64,000 nucleotides of DNA from Cervus elaphus (GCF_910594005.1 NC_057826.1:20741501-20805500); one strand, 5' to 3'. Counted from the first letter of the stretch, positions 1-11,143 are shown. Notes: generated by a model not told the origin, from the letters alone. A program made the numbers and translations.

Positions 1-2334
1 GCCTGGCAAGCTCTTCTCTCTTCCAATATTTGCTTAATCTTCCATCCTATTAATAGGTTCATTCTCTCTTTTCCCCCTTCCTCCTGCTTTTCCTACATAA
101 GCATTTGTTTAGTCAGTCTGAATATCAGGGTCACCTGTCATTTATTTTCTACACTCAAAATTGAGAGTTTGCATCAACAAGTAATAACACAAGTAAAATC
201 AGAATAATTATGATCTTTAAGGTTTGAGACTTCTCACCCTCTCAAGAAATTAACTTAATTTGAATGTAAAGAAATGATCATTACAGAAGTAAGGCAGGAA
301 TTACTACCAAACCAAGATACTAAATCAGAATTGATTTAAAGGCATGTGAATCAATCATTAACAGATATATATAGAGAGAGTACCTCTGTGGGGCTGTGGG
401 AGATCCAAAGATAGAGGATTGGTTATTTGTCAAAGTGATTTCTGCAGAGAGCTAGATGGAAGAACTGACTGTCACCACAGGGCTGGACAGGTCAGTAGCT
501 AGATCAATATCCTGCCAGATGGATACAGTGCTAGATTGATAGCCAGACAAGGGGTTAGACAGGTACATTTATAAGTCACTGGAGAGCTCATTATATTGGG
601 ATAAAGTTCTTGTGGCACATGTAAAGTATGACTTGGGGGAAATGGGGAGGGAGGAGTAGAATAATACTGTCACTACTAGGATAGGCATTGTAATATGGTC
701 CCAAAGGCCACAAGTAGAGGAAAAGTGTGCCCATGCTTTTAAAGAATCTATCTATCTATATATATATATATATATAATGTTTTTACAAAGGCTTTTAGTC
801 AGAGTGGCTTGCAGTCTGTCTTCTAGGATCACTGACTTCCTAGCCAGACTTATTTTCAGAATTACCTAATAAGAAGCTCCTATGGACTAAATGAAGTCAG
901 GCTGCAAGAGGGTATATGCTTAGAAATGTACAGGAGGACACTGATCCATGAGAAGTAACTGTTTCCAAAAGTGGTCACCAACACTAGCAGGAGGACAGCA
1001 CCACGGACAGCTCCCCAGCGTTTTGGGATTGCCTTCTGCCTTTGGAACCAGAAGCACTGAGTAAAACAGCCAGCCCAGGAATCCACTGCACACTCTCTTA
1101 CCAGTCTTCATTCAAAACAGCTTTAAAAATTCTTATATAAAACAGACACTCTGCCTGGTTTACGATCTTTCCAGTAAATTATTTTCCTTGCAACCTCGAG
1201 AGCTCAAGTCTCACCCCTCAGCATGCTTCACCAATTCCCAAGGTAGAAAGAAAAGAAGACCTTCTTGTCCTCTGACCCATTTTGTCCTTGAGATTACTCA
1301 AGGACTAGAAAATTCCCCTGGGAGATTCACTGTGTGGAATAAAAGCAATTAAAGAGCCAAATAAAAGAATTAATTGCATGTAAGAATGTGGACTCGGATG
1401 GAAAGAAGTTTAAACAAGCTCTGAAAGAAACAGACTGCCAAGAGCAATTTTCTAATCAAAGGGGAATAAAAAGATTCAATCTCTGCTTCACTTTAATCTA
1501 GAAAACACGTCTTCATGGTGAAGTGGTCTTAAAATGGACTCACCGGCTGAAGTGGAAAAAGTTTCTAACTGTTCAACATTTTGAGAAGGGATCATAAATG
1601 AGTCGAGATACTGAGGGGCAACTGGGAATGCCTCAGAAAGAAATAAAGGAAGAACTTTCTTTTTGTGTGTTTTTGAACAAGTATTTGTATTTCAGAAGAA
1701 ATGTGCCTGGTTCCTTAGAAATCCTAGGGCTCTTTCATTTAGAAATCATGACATTTTGGGGGGAGTCTTCCAATTTCTCATTGTGAGGCTAATATTCACT
1801 AGTTCAAAATGTAGATATTCCTGGAAACATCCTTCTTTGTCCCTTAGAGAATTTATAGTCCTAAGAAGGTTGGAGACAAATGTTAATGTGAGCTAGTGGA
1901 CATTCCCTTTGGCTGAAATCTGCTTCTGACCCCCAGGAACCTTTATATGAAGTAGTCATGCCAGTCATGCCCAACAGTTCAAAACTGTTAAAGGTCAAGA
2001 GATTTGGCTTTTGTTCCCAGATCTTCAATATCTCATCAAATGTCTTGGGGCTTCACTTGGTGCTGCTTTTGAGAAGATCTTTGGGTCAGGTTTCTGCCCC
2101 CACCCCCAAGCCAGGTATAAAATGGAAAGAGGAATGTTAAGCCCAGACATGCAAGGAACCCTTTCATGGTCTGTTTAGCAGCTTATAGAAAGAGGCACTA
2201 ACAAGTACACAAAACCCCTTCCTCAATAGCTATTTCCTGTATGCTCATTGCCAGTGCCTAATACTTTAAGCTTTATTTAGACTTCCAGGGAATGGCAAAT
2301 GTGCTAAAGCTCATCTGGTTTTGTTTTGTTGCAG
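1..2334 (+). other. SLC8A3: SLC8A3 intron (3' part), no exon recognised
   Basis: This is intron upstream of the first recognisable SLC8A3 exon, ending in a T-rich tract and the acceptor AG at 2333-2334. It is AT-rich and carries a short TCTA/TA microsatellite at about 746-776. I see no young ruminant retroposon in it. The small alternative exons of NCX3 that lie before the constitutive exon at 2335 could fall here or further upstream, but I could not identify one by eye. The short open frames between 880 and 2140 look like chance frames. Confidence 0.75.
746..776. repeat. TCTA / TA microsatellite
   Basis: A few TCTA units run into about nine TA units within the SLC8A3 intron. This is a simple repeat, likely polymorphic in length. 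Confidence 0.85.
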
Positions 2335-2459
2335 AGGTGACAGACAGGAAGCTGACTGTGGAAGAAGAGGAGGCCAAGAGGATAGCAGAAATGGGAAAGC
2401 CAATATTGGGTGAACACCCCAAACTAGAGGTCATCATTGAAGAGTCCTATGAGTTCAAG
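2335..2459 (+). CDS. SLC8A3: SLC8A3 (NCX3) coding exon: end of second Calx-beta domain
   Basis: A 125-nt internal exon of the Na+/Ca2+ exchanger NCX3. It is preceded by a T-rich tract and TTGCAG, and followed by a GT donor (AAG then GTCAGG). The reading frame enters with two bases of a split codon and continues VTDRKLT, an acidic EEEEAKR stretch, GKPILGEHPKLEV and IIEESYEFK. In NCX proteins this is the loop and last beta strand of CBD2, the second cytosolic Ca2+-sensing domain, placed just before the return to the membrane. It ends in phase 0 and joins the exon at 3021. The match to NCX3 over NCX1 rests on residues such as the VEEEEAKR stretch, and the later exons make the paralogue clear. 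The exon is intact. Confidence 0.95.
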
Positions 2460-3020
2460 GTCAGGCCATAAGTGAGATGTAACTGAATAATAGAATAATG
2501 AGGTGGGAGGTAAAAGACCTGGAGTTTTGTTCTAACGTCACCACTGAATACATAAAGTTGAAACTGGACAAATCACTTACCCATCCCAGTCTCAGTTTTC
2601 CCATTTGTAACATGGAACAAACAGTGCTGGTCATTTGTAACTTAGGAACAGTGAGGAAGTGTTACAGGGCCTATGGGACAAATGAGCTGTAATACCCCTG
2701 AAGTATCATCACTATTTAATTGTATTTTTAAAACAAAGATACTGAAATCCACTACCCCAGGTCTAGGTTTATTGACATCATTAGTGTTATTCTCTATTGT
2801 ATTGCTTTAAATATCCAATGTCAGCAGTCACAACCAAAGAAGAGGACAGTAGAAGGACTATGCCAGAAGATGCCCCCTGAGGCCATTTCATGCATAACTT
2901 TCAGAACCCACATGGAGCCCCCTGGAGTGCAGGGTATCTTTCATCCCCACGAAGTGCCAAATTCTTCAATGGTTCTGAGCATTCTGACCTCATGGTTCCA
3001 AGTTTTAATCTCCCTGACAG
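2460..3020 (+). other. SLC8A3: SLC8A3 intron
   Basis: A 561-bp intron with a GT donor (GTCAGG) and an acceptor CCTGACAG. No retroposon is evident. The open frame at 2498-2692 is a chance frame. Confidence 0.85.
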
Positions 3021-3120
3021 ACTACCGTGGACAAGCTGATTAGGAAGACAAACCTGGCCTTGGTCGTGGGGACCCATTCCTGGAGGGACCAGTTCATGGA
3101 GGCCATCACTGTCAGTGCAG
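3021..3120 (+). CDS. SLC8A3: SLC8A3 (NCX3) coding exon: linker from CBD2 to membrane
   Basis: A 100-nt exon between CCTGACAG and GTAAGAGG. It encodes TTVDKLIRKTNLALVVGTHS, then WRDQFMEAITVSA plus the first base of the next codon. This is the conserved NCX segment linking the Ca2+-sensing domain to the C-terminal transmembrane half; the WRDQF and EAITVSA stretches are typical of the family. It begins in phase 0 after AAG at 2459 and ends in phase 1, so its final G completes an alanine or glycine codon depending on which AG of the tandem acceptor at 5911-5917 is used. Confidence 0.96.
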
Positions 3121-3361
3121 GTAAGAGGGTCTCGAGATGGACACAGGATTTGCTGGGAGGAGCAGGAAGCTCCAGAGAAGCAGGAACACAGACATGGCAA
3201 CAGCTCACCCATCTCAGGAAGGGCCTTAGTGGCCAGCTTTCCCAGCTCTTACCCTAGATGTCTGTCTTTTCACTGGGTCACTTTGGAAGACAACTGTGGG
3301 GGTGACTAAAAGAGCGTGGCTATCTCTGCTTTCAGACCCTGGTTCTGCTGTGTGAAGAGCT

Positions 3362-3580
3362 TCCCAGGGGGCCTTAGTGGTACAGAATCTACCTGCCAGT
3401 GCAGCAGATGCCAGAGATGCACGTTCAATCCCTGGGTCAGGAAAATCCCCTGGAGAAGGAAATGGCAGCCCACTCCAGTATTCCTGCCTGAAAAATCTTA
3501 TGGACAGAGGAGCCTGGTGGGCTACAGTCCATGGGGTCACAAAGAGTTGGATACGATTGAGCACACATGCATGCTATGTG
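3362..3580 (+). mobile_element. Bov-tA SINE
   Basis: The order of blocks is typical of Bov-tA: a degraded tRNA-like head (CTTCCCAGGGGGCCTTAGTG), the middle block CTGGAGAAGGAAATGGCA and the 3' part shared with BovB ending CAAAGAGTTGG. It is diverged from the consensus, so it is not among the youngest copies. Confidence 0.9.
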
Positions 3581-4519
3581 AACTGAGACAAGCTATCTTC
3601 CCTGTGTTTCAGTTTTGTCACCCAAAAAAGGAACTATTGCTACCCTTCTTTCTCAGCGAAGAGAGTAGAAAGCTACAGAGTCTGGTACTAAATAGAAACT
3701 TAAGAAATTCTGGTTTTCATCATTCCATCATCTTGTTGAGGCAGTCCTCCTTTTCTGTAAAGTAGGAGACTATTCTGATTTAGAGATGTGCGGGTCTGAG
3801 GTTTGTAAAAACTTTGCATTGACTGACAGACCTCTGCCCTGGATGATACCAGACCTCTCCTTGGCACTTAGTGACAGGTTTCCTCAGTGGAGACCCATAG
3901 CACAGCCGGCATCCCGGAGGCTACATGCAGGTTGGCCTGGGGAAGGAGGGGTCTCATCACCCCCAGCAGAAGTGCGTCTCAGCACCACAGAGGCCTTCTA
4001 TGCTGGCCAGCACTCCGGGCCCTGTCTCTTTCCATGAAGCTTTGTTGTCATAGCAACCCACCGGGTCACATCCCTGAGGTCCCAGCAACACAGCCAAAGT
4101 ACAGACAGGAAGAGAGGGCCACTGCTGCTGTGTTCACTGCCCCACTTTTTCTATCCCCTGCTTCCAGACTCCCCCTCTTATGACCTTACTTTGCCCCCAA
4201 AGAGACAATGAGTGGACTATCAGCCACATAATCTAACGCCCTCCTTTTTCAAATGAGGGAACGGAAAGAAAAAGGGATTGATGCCAGGTTCCAGATTCTC
4301 TTCATGGCAAAGATGCACTTGGAGCCCAAGTGCCCCAAATCCTGCTTCTGCAGGTCATGTTGAAACATGAGAGAGCCTGCCTTTGACTGAGCTGCAGCGC
4401 ACCCTCTCCTCCTGGACTGCAGAATGGGCTACTCTGCCCGCGTTTCCTGGCAAGGACAAACCGGGACCAGCCCGTCTCCATCCCACGGGATATTTGGAGA
4501 ATGGCAAACCTGTGTGCGA

Positions 4520-5478
4520 GTCAAGAAGCAACAGTTAGAACCAGACATGGAACCAAGGACTGGTTCAAAATTGGGAAAGGAGTACGTCACAGCTGTATAA
4601 TGTCACCCTGCTTATTTAATTTATATGCAGAGTACATCATGCAAAATGCTGAATGAAGCACAAGCTGGAATCAAGATTGCCGGGAGAAATATCAACAACT
4701 TCAGATATGCAGATGACACCACCCTTATGGCAGAAAGTGAAGAGGAACTAAAGAGCCTCTTGATGAAGGTGAAAGAGGAGAGTGAAAAAGCTGGCTTAAA
4801 ACTCAACATTCAGAAAATGAAGATCATGGCATCCGGTCCCATCACTTCATGGCAAATAGATGGGGAAACAGTGGAAACAGTGACAGATTTTTTTTCCCTT
4901 GGTCTCCAAAATCACTGCAGATGGTGACTGCAGCCATGAAACTAAAAGACACTTGTTACTTGGAAGGAAAGCTATGACCAACCTAGACAGCATATTAAAA
5001 AGCAGAGACACTGCTTTGTCAATAAAGGTCTGTATAGTCAAAGTTATGATTTTTCTAAGTAGTCAAATATGGATGTGAGCGTTGGGCCATAAAGAAGACT
5101 GAGCGCTAAAGAGTTGATGCTTTTGAACTGTGGTGTTGGAGAAGACTCTTGAGAGTCCCTTGGACTGCAAGGAGATCCAACCAGTTAGTCCTAAAGGAAA
5201 TCAACCCTGAATATTCATTGGAAGGACTAAAACCAAAGCTGAAGCTCCAATACTTTGGCCACCTGATTTGAAGAGCAGACTCATTGGAAAAGACCCTGAT
5301 GCTGGAAAAGATTGAAGGCAGAAGCAGAAGGGGATCACAGAGGATTAGATGGTTGATGGCATCACCGACTCAATGGAAATGAGTTTGAGCAAACTCCAGG
5401 AGATAGTGAAGGACAGGGAAGCCTGGCGTGCTGCAGTCCATGGGGTCAGACTTGAGTTAGTGGCTGAACAACAACTGA
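4520..5478 (+). mobile_element. BovB LINE, 5'-truncated, broken RT
   Basis: A fragment of the RTE-clade LINE BovB carrying the second half of the reverse transcriptase region. The catalytic YADD motif is readable near 4706-4717, followed by TTLMAESEEELKSLL. The frame is disrupted (an open stretch runs only from 4625 to 4927) and the copy ends in the conserved BovB tail (CTGCAGTCCATGGGGTCAGA). It is dead and lies in the sense orientation of SLC8A3. Confidence 0.93.
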
Positions 5479-5629
5479 CTCCCCGGGCTGCTCACATGAT
5501 CTGGAATGACAGGTGTCTCACTGTGGATGGATAATGACTAGAACCACGTGGGTATCGCAGCAGGCATGTCAGGAAAAATAGGAGCCCCACGGGTGTCCAG
5601 TGAAGAGTGGGCTCACAGCTCTCGCTTTT

Positions 5630-5770
5630 CTTCACCTAAGCAACCCCATGCCTTCTCCTTCTTCCTCCCTCTCTTCTCCACTTCCCTGTCCTTTTCACGT
5701 TCCCACATTCTATCTCTTTCTCTTCTTTCTTACTGTTCCCTCTCTCCCACTCTCTTACTCTCCCTGCATT
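5630..5770 (+). repeat. Pyrimidine-rich tract upstream of SLC8A3 exon
   Basis: About 140 bases are almost entirely C and T (TTCTCCTTCTTCCTCCCTCT and similar), lying 145-285 bases before the acceptor of the next exon. It is low-complexity sequence. Such tracts can bind polypyrimidine-binding proteins, but any effect on splicing here is inference. Confidence 0.7.
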
Positions 5771-5910
5771 CAAATTGACTAGTGGGGCATCCCGATGCAT
5801 TTTCTCTTTCCCTCCTGGCGTCTCCGTGCGGCCAGTGATGCTCCTGATGTGGGTTGGACTTGACTTCCTCATGAATGAGGCTCTGACCCCGCCGCCCGCT
5901 TGCCTTGCCT

Positions 5911-5917
5911 TCAGCAG
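5911..5917 (+). promoter_or_regulatory. SLC8A3: NAGNAG tandem splice acceptor of SLC8A3
   Basis: The acceptor reads TCAGCAG followed by GGGG. Splicing at the first AG (5913-5914) gives the junction Ser-Ala-Ala-Gly-Asp. Splicing at the second AG (5916-5917) gives Ser-Ala-Gly-Asp. Both keep the frame, so the site can add or remove one alanine. The mammalian NCX3 sequence I recall has two alanines, consistent with the first AG. Confidence 0.85.
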
Positions 5918-6190
5918 GGGACGAGGATGAGGATGAGTCGGGCGAGGAGAGGCTGCCTTCCTGCTTTGACTACGTCATGCACTTCCTCACGGTCTTCTGG
6001 AAGGTGCTGTTTGCCTGCGTGCCCCCCACAGAGTACTGCCACGGCTGGGCCTGCTTCGTTGTCTCCATTCTCATCATCGGCATGCTCACCGCCATCATCG
6101 GGGACCTGGCCTCCCACTTCGGCTGCACCATTGGCCTCAAGGACTCAGTCACGGCTGTTATTTTTGTGGCATTTGGCACCTCGGTGCCAG
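5915..6190 (+). CDS. SLC8A3: SLC8A3 (NCX3) coding exon: C-terminal membrane half begins
   Basis: A 276-nt exon. It starts with the acidic stretch GDEDEDESGEE, then LPSCFDYVMHFLTVFWKVLF (first membrane helix of the C-terminal cluster), the PPTEYCHGWACF loop, SILIIGMLTAIIGDLASHFG (next helix), and GCTIGLKDSVTAVIFVAFGT leading into TSVP. The last part is the start of the alpha-2 repeat, which with alpha-1 forms the Na+ and Ca2+ binding sites. The exon ends in the first base of the Asp codon of the TSVPD motif, so the ion-site Asp is completed only by splicing to 8479. The donor is GTGAGA at 6191. The residues ACVPPTEYCHGW and FVAFGTS indicate NCX3 rather than NCX1. Confidence 0.97.
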
Positions 6191-6369
6191 GTGAGAGTGA
6201 GGGCGGGGGGGGCTTGGATTTGCAAAGGGGCCATTACCTAGTTCAAGTGAGCCCTCCGATTTGCCTCATTATCTTCCCTACCATCTCAGATATGAGCTTA
6301 ACAGAGCCTCTACCTCTAAGGTGCATGAAGGTCAACCCAAGGGACCCCTTCTACCATTAAGAATGATCG

Positions 6370-6560
6370 TTAACATTTCTTGAGCACTTCTGATGTGTCA
6401 GGTGGTATGTATGCTAAGCAACTTACCTGTTTTAGCCCTGTAACCCTCACCCAAACCTTATTCAATAAGGAGAGTTATTATCCCCACTTGACAGATGAGG
6501 AAACTGAGGCCCAGAGAGGTTAAATCACTTGCTGAACTCGGTGACCCACTTTCTTAACCT
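6370..6560 (+). mobile_element. MIR SINE
   Basis: An ancient mammalian MIR. TTTCTTGAGCACTTCTGATG is followed by the diagnostic core block GACAGATGAGGAAACTGAGG and a CAGAGAGGTTAAATCACTTG tail. Confidence 0.88.
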
Positions 6561-6779
6561 CCGCATCAGACGAGTAGGCCATGTCTCTCTGGCTGCAGAT
6601 TAGCCTGCTTGGAGACGTGCAGAAGAAACGCCCACAAGCCTGCTCTGCTTAGGACACCTGTAAATACCAAGTGTCTCCCAGCAGGACAGGTGAAGGAAGC
6701 TTCATGGGCTCTTGTCCTTCATATTATGAATCACATTTTTTTTTCTCATAAACACCTAGAGATGAATAGGGACAGACAT

Positions 6780-6900
6780 GCCTTTATTCATTCGTTAGAC
6801 AAATGTTTACTGAGCCTGATACAGTTTTGTGCTGGTTGCCGGGACTGTAATGGGAAACACACTTAACTTTCTTCTCCAAGTGAAGTTTATAATCTAATGA
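6780..6900 (-). mobile_element. L2-like LINE 3' end
   Basis: TTATTCATTCGTTAGACAAA, then TGTTTACTGAGC, is the reverse complement of the L2 3' end (CTCAATAAATATTTGTTGAATG type). The copy is old and diverged. Confidence 0.65.
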
Positions 6901-8478
6901 AGGAGACCACATTCAACTATGATCATTCAGATCATCTCAATAAGTTTGATGACAAAAATGTAGAGGCGCTGTGCAAGTATGGACAAGGGAGACCTCGGCT
7001 GGGCTGAGAAGGCAAGCAGGGGTAAGCAGGTAGAGAGGGGCTACATTAGCTCAAGTTCCTTACTTAGTTCAGATGGGGTCTCCAGAGTGTCTGAACCCCA
7101 AATTCCTACCAAGGAGCTGGCCTCCCAATTGCAGTAGGAAGACAGAGACAGCCCCTTTCTATGGAAAGGCTGGGCCAAATCTCATCAGACAGGACTCTGC
7201 TGGCTGGAAACCCTTCTTGTGCCAAGAAAGCATATCCTTCTGGAGAGTAACTGAGTCTGCATCACACTCTGGAGAAGCCACTTCCCCAGACCCCAGCACA
7301 GAGCAGTGGAATTATCTGTACATTAATGATGCAAAAGGTTTGGCTATTATGGGAATGCATGGAGTGGTAGGAAATTAAATGGATAATTGAGGGAAGGCTT
7401 TGTGGGAGAGATACCCTGTGATTTACCTCTGTTCTCTGGGGCCTCGAGGAACTATCAGAGGGGAAGGAGCAGATATGGGTAAAAGGAACAGAGGTGGGAA
7501 GAAGGTGCAGAGGATCAGAAGTTAAAAATATAAGAAGGCAAGGTCACAGGCAAGAAAAGACAAGAGGTTTTCTTGGGGACAATATTGGCAATGAGGAGGC
7601 AGGCTGGGCAAGGGAGAGCTTGGGGCTTGTCCAAGACCTTGCAGTGGGTGCAGAGAATAGCTGGCCGCATTAGGGGCTTGAAGGTGATGCTGTGGTCCAC
7701 TCAGCTGATTTGTGGCTTTGGCTGAAGCTGTTTGGATGCCGGGTGAAGCTATGGAAACGGCTCTCAGATGAGGGTTTTCAGGTCAAATCTCTTGCTAACT
7801 TACCTTGAGTAGATTCCTTGACCCTTATTTTTCCTAACTTGTCAAATAAAAGGGTGGCTGGCCATCCTTCCAGTGCCTACAATCCATACCAACCTCTAAA
7901 GTCCAATAGCCTTAGAGGCCCTGTGCTCTGTATGCAGACTGTGAATCCTGAGCCCTGTCATTCTTGAGCCAAGGATCTCCCCATCATTAGTCCCTACATC
8001 TCCCCCTGTGTCCTCTGTCCCCATAAATCCAGCCCTTAGCACAATGCTAAGCCCACAGGCTCAATCACAGTCTGTTTTGAAAGTAAATGTCCCACGTGAC
8101 AGGGGAAATCAGGCACGTATTCTAAGCAGCTTCCCTGGATGTCAGAGTTCCCTGGGAGATATTATGGGAAAGCACACCCCCCTTACAGAAGTAGTCAGAA
8201 GGGAACCATAAAAGCCACTCAGTAAACATCAGGACCAGAAGGACCCTTGGGAACCTTTCAGGCTCAAGCAGATTAGGAACGGAAGCCCAGAGAAGTAAGG
8301 TGACCAGCCCAAGGCCACACAGTTTATTAACAGTGGAACAGGGAGGAGCCCCCAGGCCCCTGCCTCTCACTCCCAAGGCTCAGCCTGCTGGCCCCGGCTG
8401 CCTTTCGGCCTCTCTCCACGGAAGGCCCTCCACGTCTCAGCCTCCCCACCGGCTCTCACTGTCTCTGCCTCTTTCCAG

Positions 8479-8855
8479 ATACATTTGCCAGCAAAGCGGC
8501 TGCCATCCAGGACGTGTACGCAGACGCCTCCATCGGCAACGTCACGGGCAGCAACGCCGTCAACGTCTTCCTGGGCATTGGCCTGGCCTGGTCCGTGGCC
8601 GCCATCTACTGGGCCCTGCAGGGACAGGAGTTTCACGTGTCGGCCGGCACGCTGGCCTTCTCCGTCACCCTCTTCACCATCTTCGCGTTCGTGTGCATCA
8701 GCGTGCTCTTGTACCGCCGGCGGCCCCACCTGGGCGGGGAGCTGGGCGGCCCTCGTGGCTGCAAGCTGGCCACAACTTGGCTCTTTGTGAGCCTGTGGCT
8801 TCTCTACATACTCTTTGCCACGCTGGAGGCCTACTGCTACATCAAAGGGTTCTGA
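8479..8855 (+). CDS. SLC8A3: SLC8A3 (NCX3) last coding exon with stop
   Basis: The terminal coding exon follows CTTTCCAG, and TGA is at 8853-8855. It completes the Asp of TSVPD, then reads TFASKAAAIQDVYADASIGN and VTGSNAVNVFLGIGLAWS. These are the second half of the alpha-2 repeat, including the GSNAVN ion-coordinating block. The helices AGTLAFSVTLFTIFAFVCIS and LATTWLFVSLWLLYILF follow, with the basic YRRRPHLGGELGG loop between them, and the typical exchanger C-terminus EAYCYIKGF. The exon is GC-rich (about 60 percent), unlike the surrounding AT-rich sequence. Nothing is missing, so the membrane half is intact. Confidence 0.98.
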
Positions 8856-10312
8856 GTCACAGAACGAGGCCTCCGGCCGGGCAGGCCTACAGCTTCTCCC
8901 CAGAGAAGGGCATGTCCCCACCCATGACCTCTGGGGGATGAGCCATACCCCGGAGAGGCAGCCTCAGGACCCGAGCCGCAGGAGCATCACCGGACTGGGC
9001 CCCGGCAGTGAACTGAAAGGGCAGAGTCCATCCGTCCAGTGGAACAGACAAAATACCCACTTGGCAAAATATTTAATTCAATCCACACCAACGACAGCAA
9101 CAGATCCACCTCCAGCCTGTCTTCCCGCCGTGTCCCTGACCCATAGCAAAGTCAGACCCTCTCGCCACCTTCTCTTCCACCTTCTTCTGACTATTCCTTT
9201 GCTTTCTAACTTTCCTCGGCGGGGGGACAGGATTTCTCCTGTCTGTCCAGCTTAACACATCACCATCCTCTCACTCCGCCCGCGAGGCGTGAAAATGAGA
9301 CCTGTCCCCGTGGCTGGCTCGGGGGTCTCTGTTCATCATTGTCAGTATCATGGTTGCTTTCGTTTTCCCACCAGGTTTTGCTCATCATTTGTGTGTCCAC
9401 CTTGTCTTTTCTCTCTGAGGTTAGTGATGACGGTGCTGCGAAGAAGCTCAAGGTCTGAGCCGACGGGCAGAGGCCTGAACTTTCAGACACACCCTTTCCC
9501 CGACTCTCCCTGGGTAACCTCTGTCTCCTGCTCCATCGAGTTCCTGTTCCCTTTCTCCTTTTATCCTCTGCCTTCTTGAATGGACTGTGGTGTCTGGGTG
9601 GTGGTAAGTTCACACACCTGCGAAGGCTGGAGCAGGAACAGCTTTATCTCAAGCTTTGTCAAGATCCAGTTTACAAGAAGTCCTTGTTCTCTTCCCTGCC
9701 CGAGCCTTTCAGATTCTGTCTGTCTCATTGCATCAGTGTCTGGATGTTTACCCCTCTGCAGGAAGACCCACCAAGCAGGAGCTAGGGGATGAAAATAGAA
9801 ATAGAATATGATGACAGAGGGCAGCTAGGAAAGCAGAAGGGCTATATGCCTTCTAGAACATCTCTGGCTTTGCATCTGAGGCAGGAGAGAAGCGATGCCC
9901 ACCTAGTGGGATCTGTAGGGAAAAGATTCTATTGAAAATGTCAGTGATTCTGAGAGATGTCAGCTTCACCACTCCCTCACTTCCTAGCGCACCAGACTAA
10001 GAGCTTTGACTCTATTTCTTGATTTCCTGCAAAAACTTAGAAGTTTATAAGAAAATGAGGGCTTCACGTCTCCTGGACTCTTGGGTCATGTTTGAAAGGA
10101 TTTTCACAGGACAGGGATTGGAATTCCTCATCTCTCCCACATTCCTGCTTGGTTTTAAACCTCTTGAAGCTCTTTTTCCAGCCTGTGGGCTATTTCTTGC
10201 CCCAGTAGGAGGAATATTAGCTGCCATAATTCCATGGAGCCTGGGTTTATAGAGAGATTGCCATGCCCTACAGACCTTTTCCCAACAAATTTTGAAAGAA
10301 CCTGGCTTTAAA

Positions 10313-10341
10313 ACACACACACACACACACACATATATATA
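10313..10341. repeat. CA / TA microsatellite
   Basis: About ten CA units followed by about four TA units, inside the inferred SLC8A3 3' UTR. Likely length-polymorphic. Confidence 0.9.
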
Positions 10342-10547
10342 ATCACCAAAAGACTGCCCACAGATCTTTAGGCTTTCTGCATTGACATAAGTACATTTTT
10401 TAAGGGAAAAGAAGAAATGAAAAACACCTGTTTAATTTTAAACACATTTTTTAAGAAAACAAATAACTGGAAAAGAAACCGTGTTCATGTCATAAGCTAT
10501 GTTGACAGTTGCCAGTGGAAATGTTGGGTTGGTTTTAAAAAAAAAAA

Positions 10548-10553
10548 AATAAA
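10548..10553 (+). terminator. SLC8A3: Candidate SLC8A3 polyadenylation signal AATAAA
   Basis: Canonical AATAAA at the end of a 13-base A-run, about 1.7 kb after the stop codon. It is the only canonical signal I found between the stop codon and 10,700. Confidence 0.55.
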
Positions 10554-10937
10554 AGCTATACTTATATCTCTCTGAAGACAGCTTGCTTCTCCCAATGTTG
10601 CTTCAGGAAAAGGTCCAGGGGGCCACCTTGGGTTCCTTCTGGGGCTGTAGTGGTTGAGGTGAAAGTGTCATCTCCTATTTGTATCTCCTGTTTGTACATG
10701 TCATCTCCTTAGATGCCCATGTGCCAAACCTAGGAATTTTAAAGCAAAAAAAAAAAAAAAAAAGCTTCAGGGAAATGCCACCTGTCAAAATCTGGATTTT
10801 AAGAGGCTGGAGGACATGAGAGGTAGAGCTGTGATGATTAAAGGGGAAAGAGCTTTTGGTATTAGAAAGGCCTGCTGGGTCAGGGAGTCCAGCTAGACCA
10901 ACAGCATCCTGTGTTTATTACCAATGGGCACATCCAG

Positions 10938-11065
10938 TCATTCGTTTACTCATGACTCTTTCAACAAATGATTTTGAATACCCTGTGTGCCTTGAGATAT
11001 GTTCTGGTGCTACAATGAAGAGGAAGATAGAGTTTCTGACCTCAAGAAGCTCACAGTCCAGAGTG
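10938..11065 (-). mobile_element. L2-like LINE 3' end
   Basis: CATTCGTTTACTCATGACTC, AACAAATGATTTTG and the downstream CTCAAGAAGCTCACAGTCCA block match the reverse complement of the L2 3' end. Old copy. Confidence 0.65.
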
Positions 11066-11143
11066 GGAGGTAGAGCTTCTTTAACCAAGGCTCTTTGGGT
11101 TACAAGAAGCAGAAACCCATTAAAGTCATTCAAGAAATGAAGA

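Larger units (their letters stand above)
3121..5914 (+). other. SLC8A3: SLC8A3 intron with Bov-tA and BovB insertions
   Basis: A 2.8-kb intron starting GTAAGA. It holds a sense-oriented Bov-tA (3362-3580), a sense-oriented 5'-truncated BovB (4520-5478) and a long pyrimidine-rich stretch (5630-5770). The remainder (3581-4519) shows nothing recognisable. The intron ends in a CAGCAG tandem acceptor. Confidence 0.85.
6191..8478 (+). other. SLC8A3: SLC8A3 last intron
   Basis: A 2.3-kb intron, from GTGAGA to CTTTCCAG. It contains a sense MIR (6370-6560), an antisense L2-like 3' end (6780-6900) and a possible MIR remnant (8280-8350). No ruminant-specific SINE or BovB is present. The antisense open frames over 8122-8921 are shadows of GC-rich sequence and the exon. 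Confidence 0.8.
8856..10570 (+). other. SLC8A3: SLC8A3 3' UTR (inferred)
   Basis: Sequence after the stop codon with no recognisable transposon. It is unique and AT-rich toward the end. The best polyadenylation signal is AATAAA at 10548-10553, inside an A-run, which would give a 3' UTR of about 1.7 kb. A weaker ATTAAA is at 10837-10842. The CA microsatellite at 10313-10341 lies inside the UTR. The end point is inferred, and the adjacent A-run could mislead oligo-dT primed data. Confidence 0.6.

Noticed and set aside
3362..3580. tRNA-like head of Bov-tA and CHR copies, considered as tRNA genes
   Set aside because: They are SINE-derived, degraded, and lack a full tRNA fold and anticodon loop.
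5900..6241. 113-codon plus-strand frame overlapping the SLC8A3 exon
   Set aside because: Wrong frame of the real exon. The exchanger frame is the one that matches NCX3 and joins in phase.
8300..8941. 213-codon plus-strand and 184-codon minus-strand open frames over the last SLC8A3 exon
   Set aside because: These are shadows of the GC-rich coding exon in other frames.
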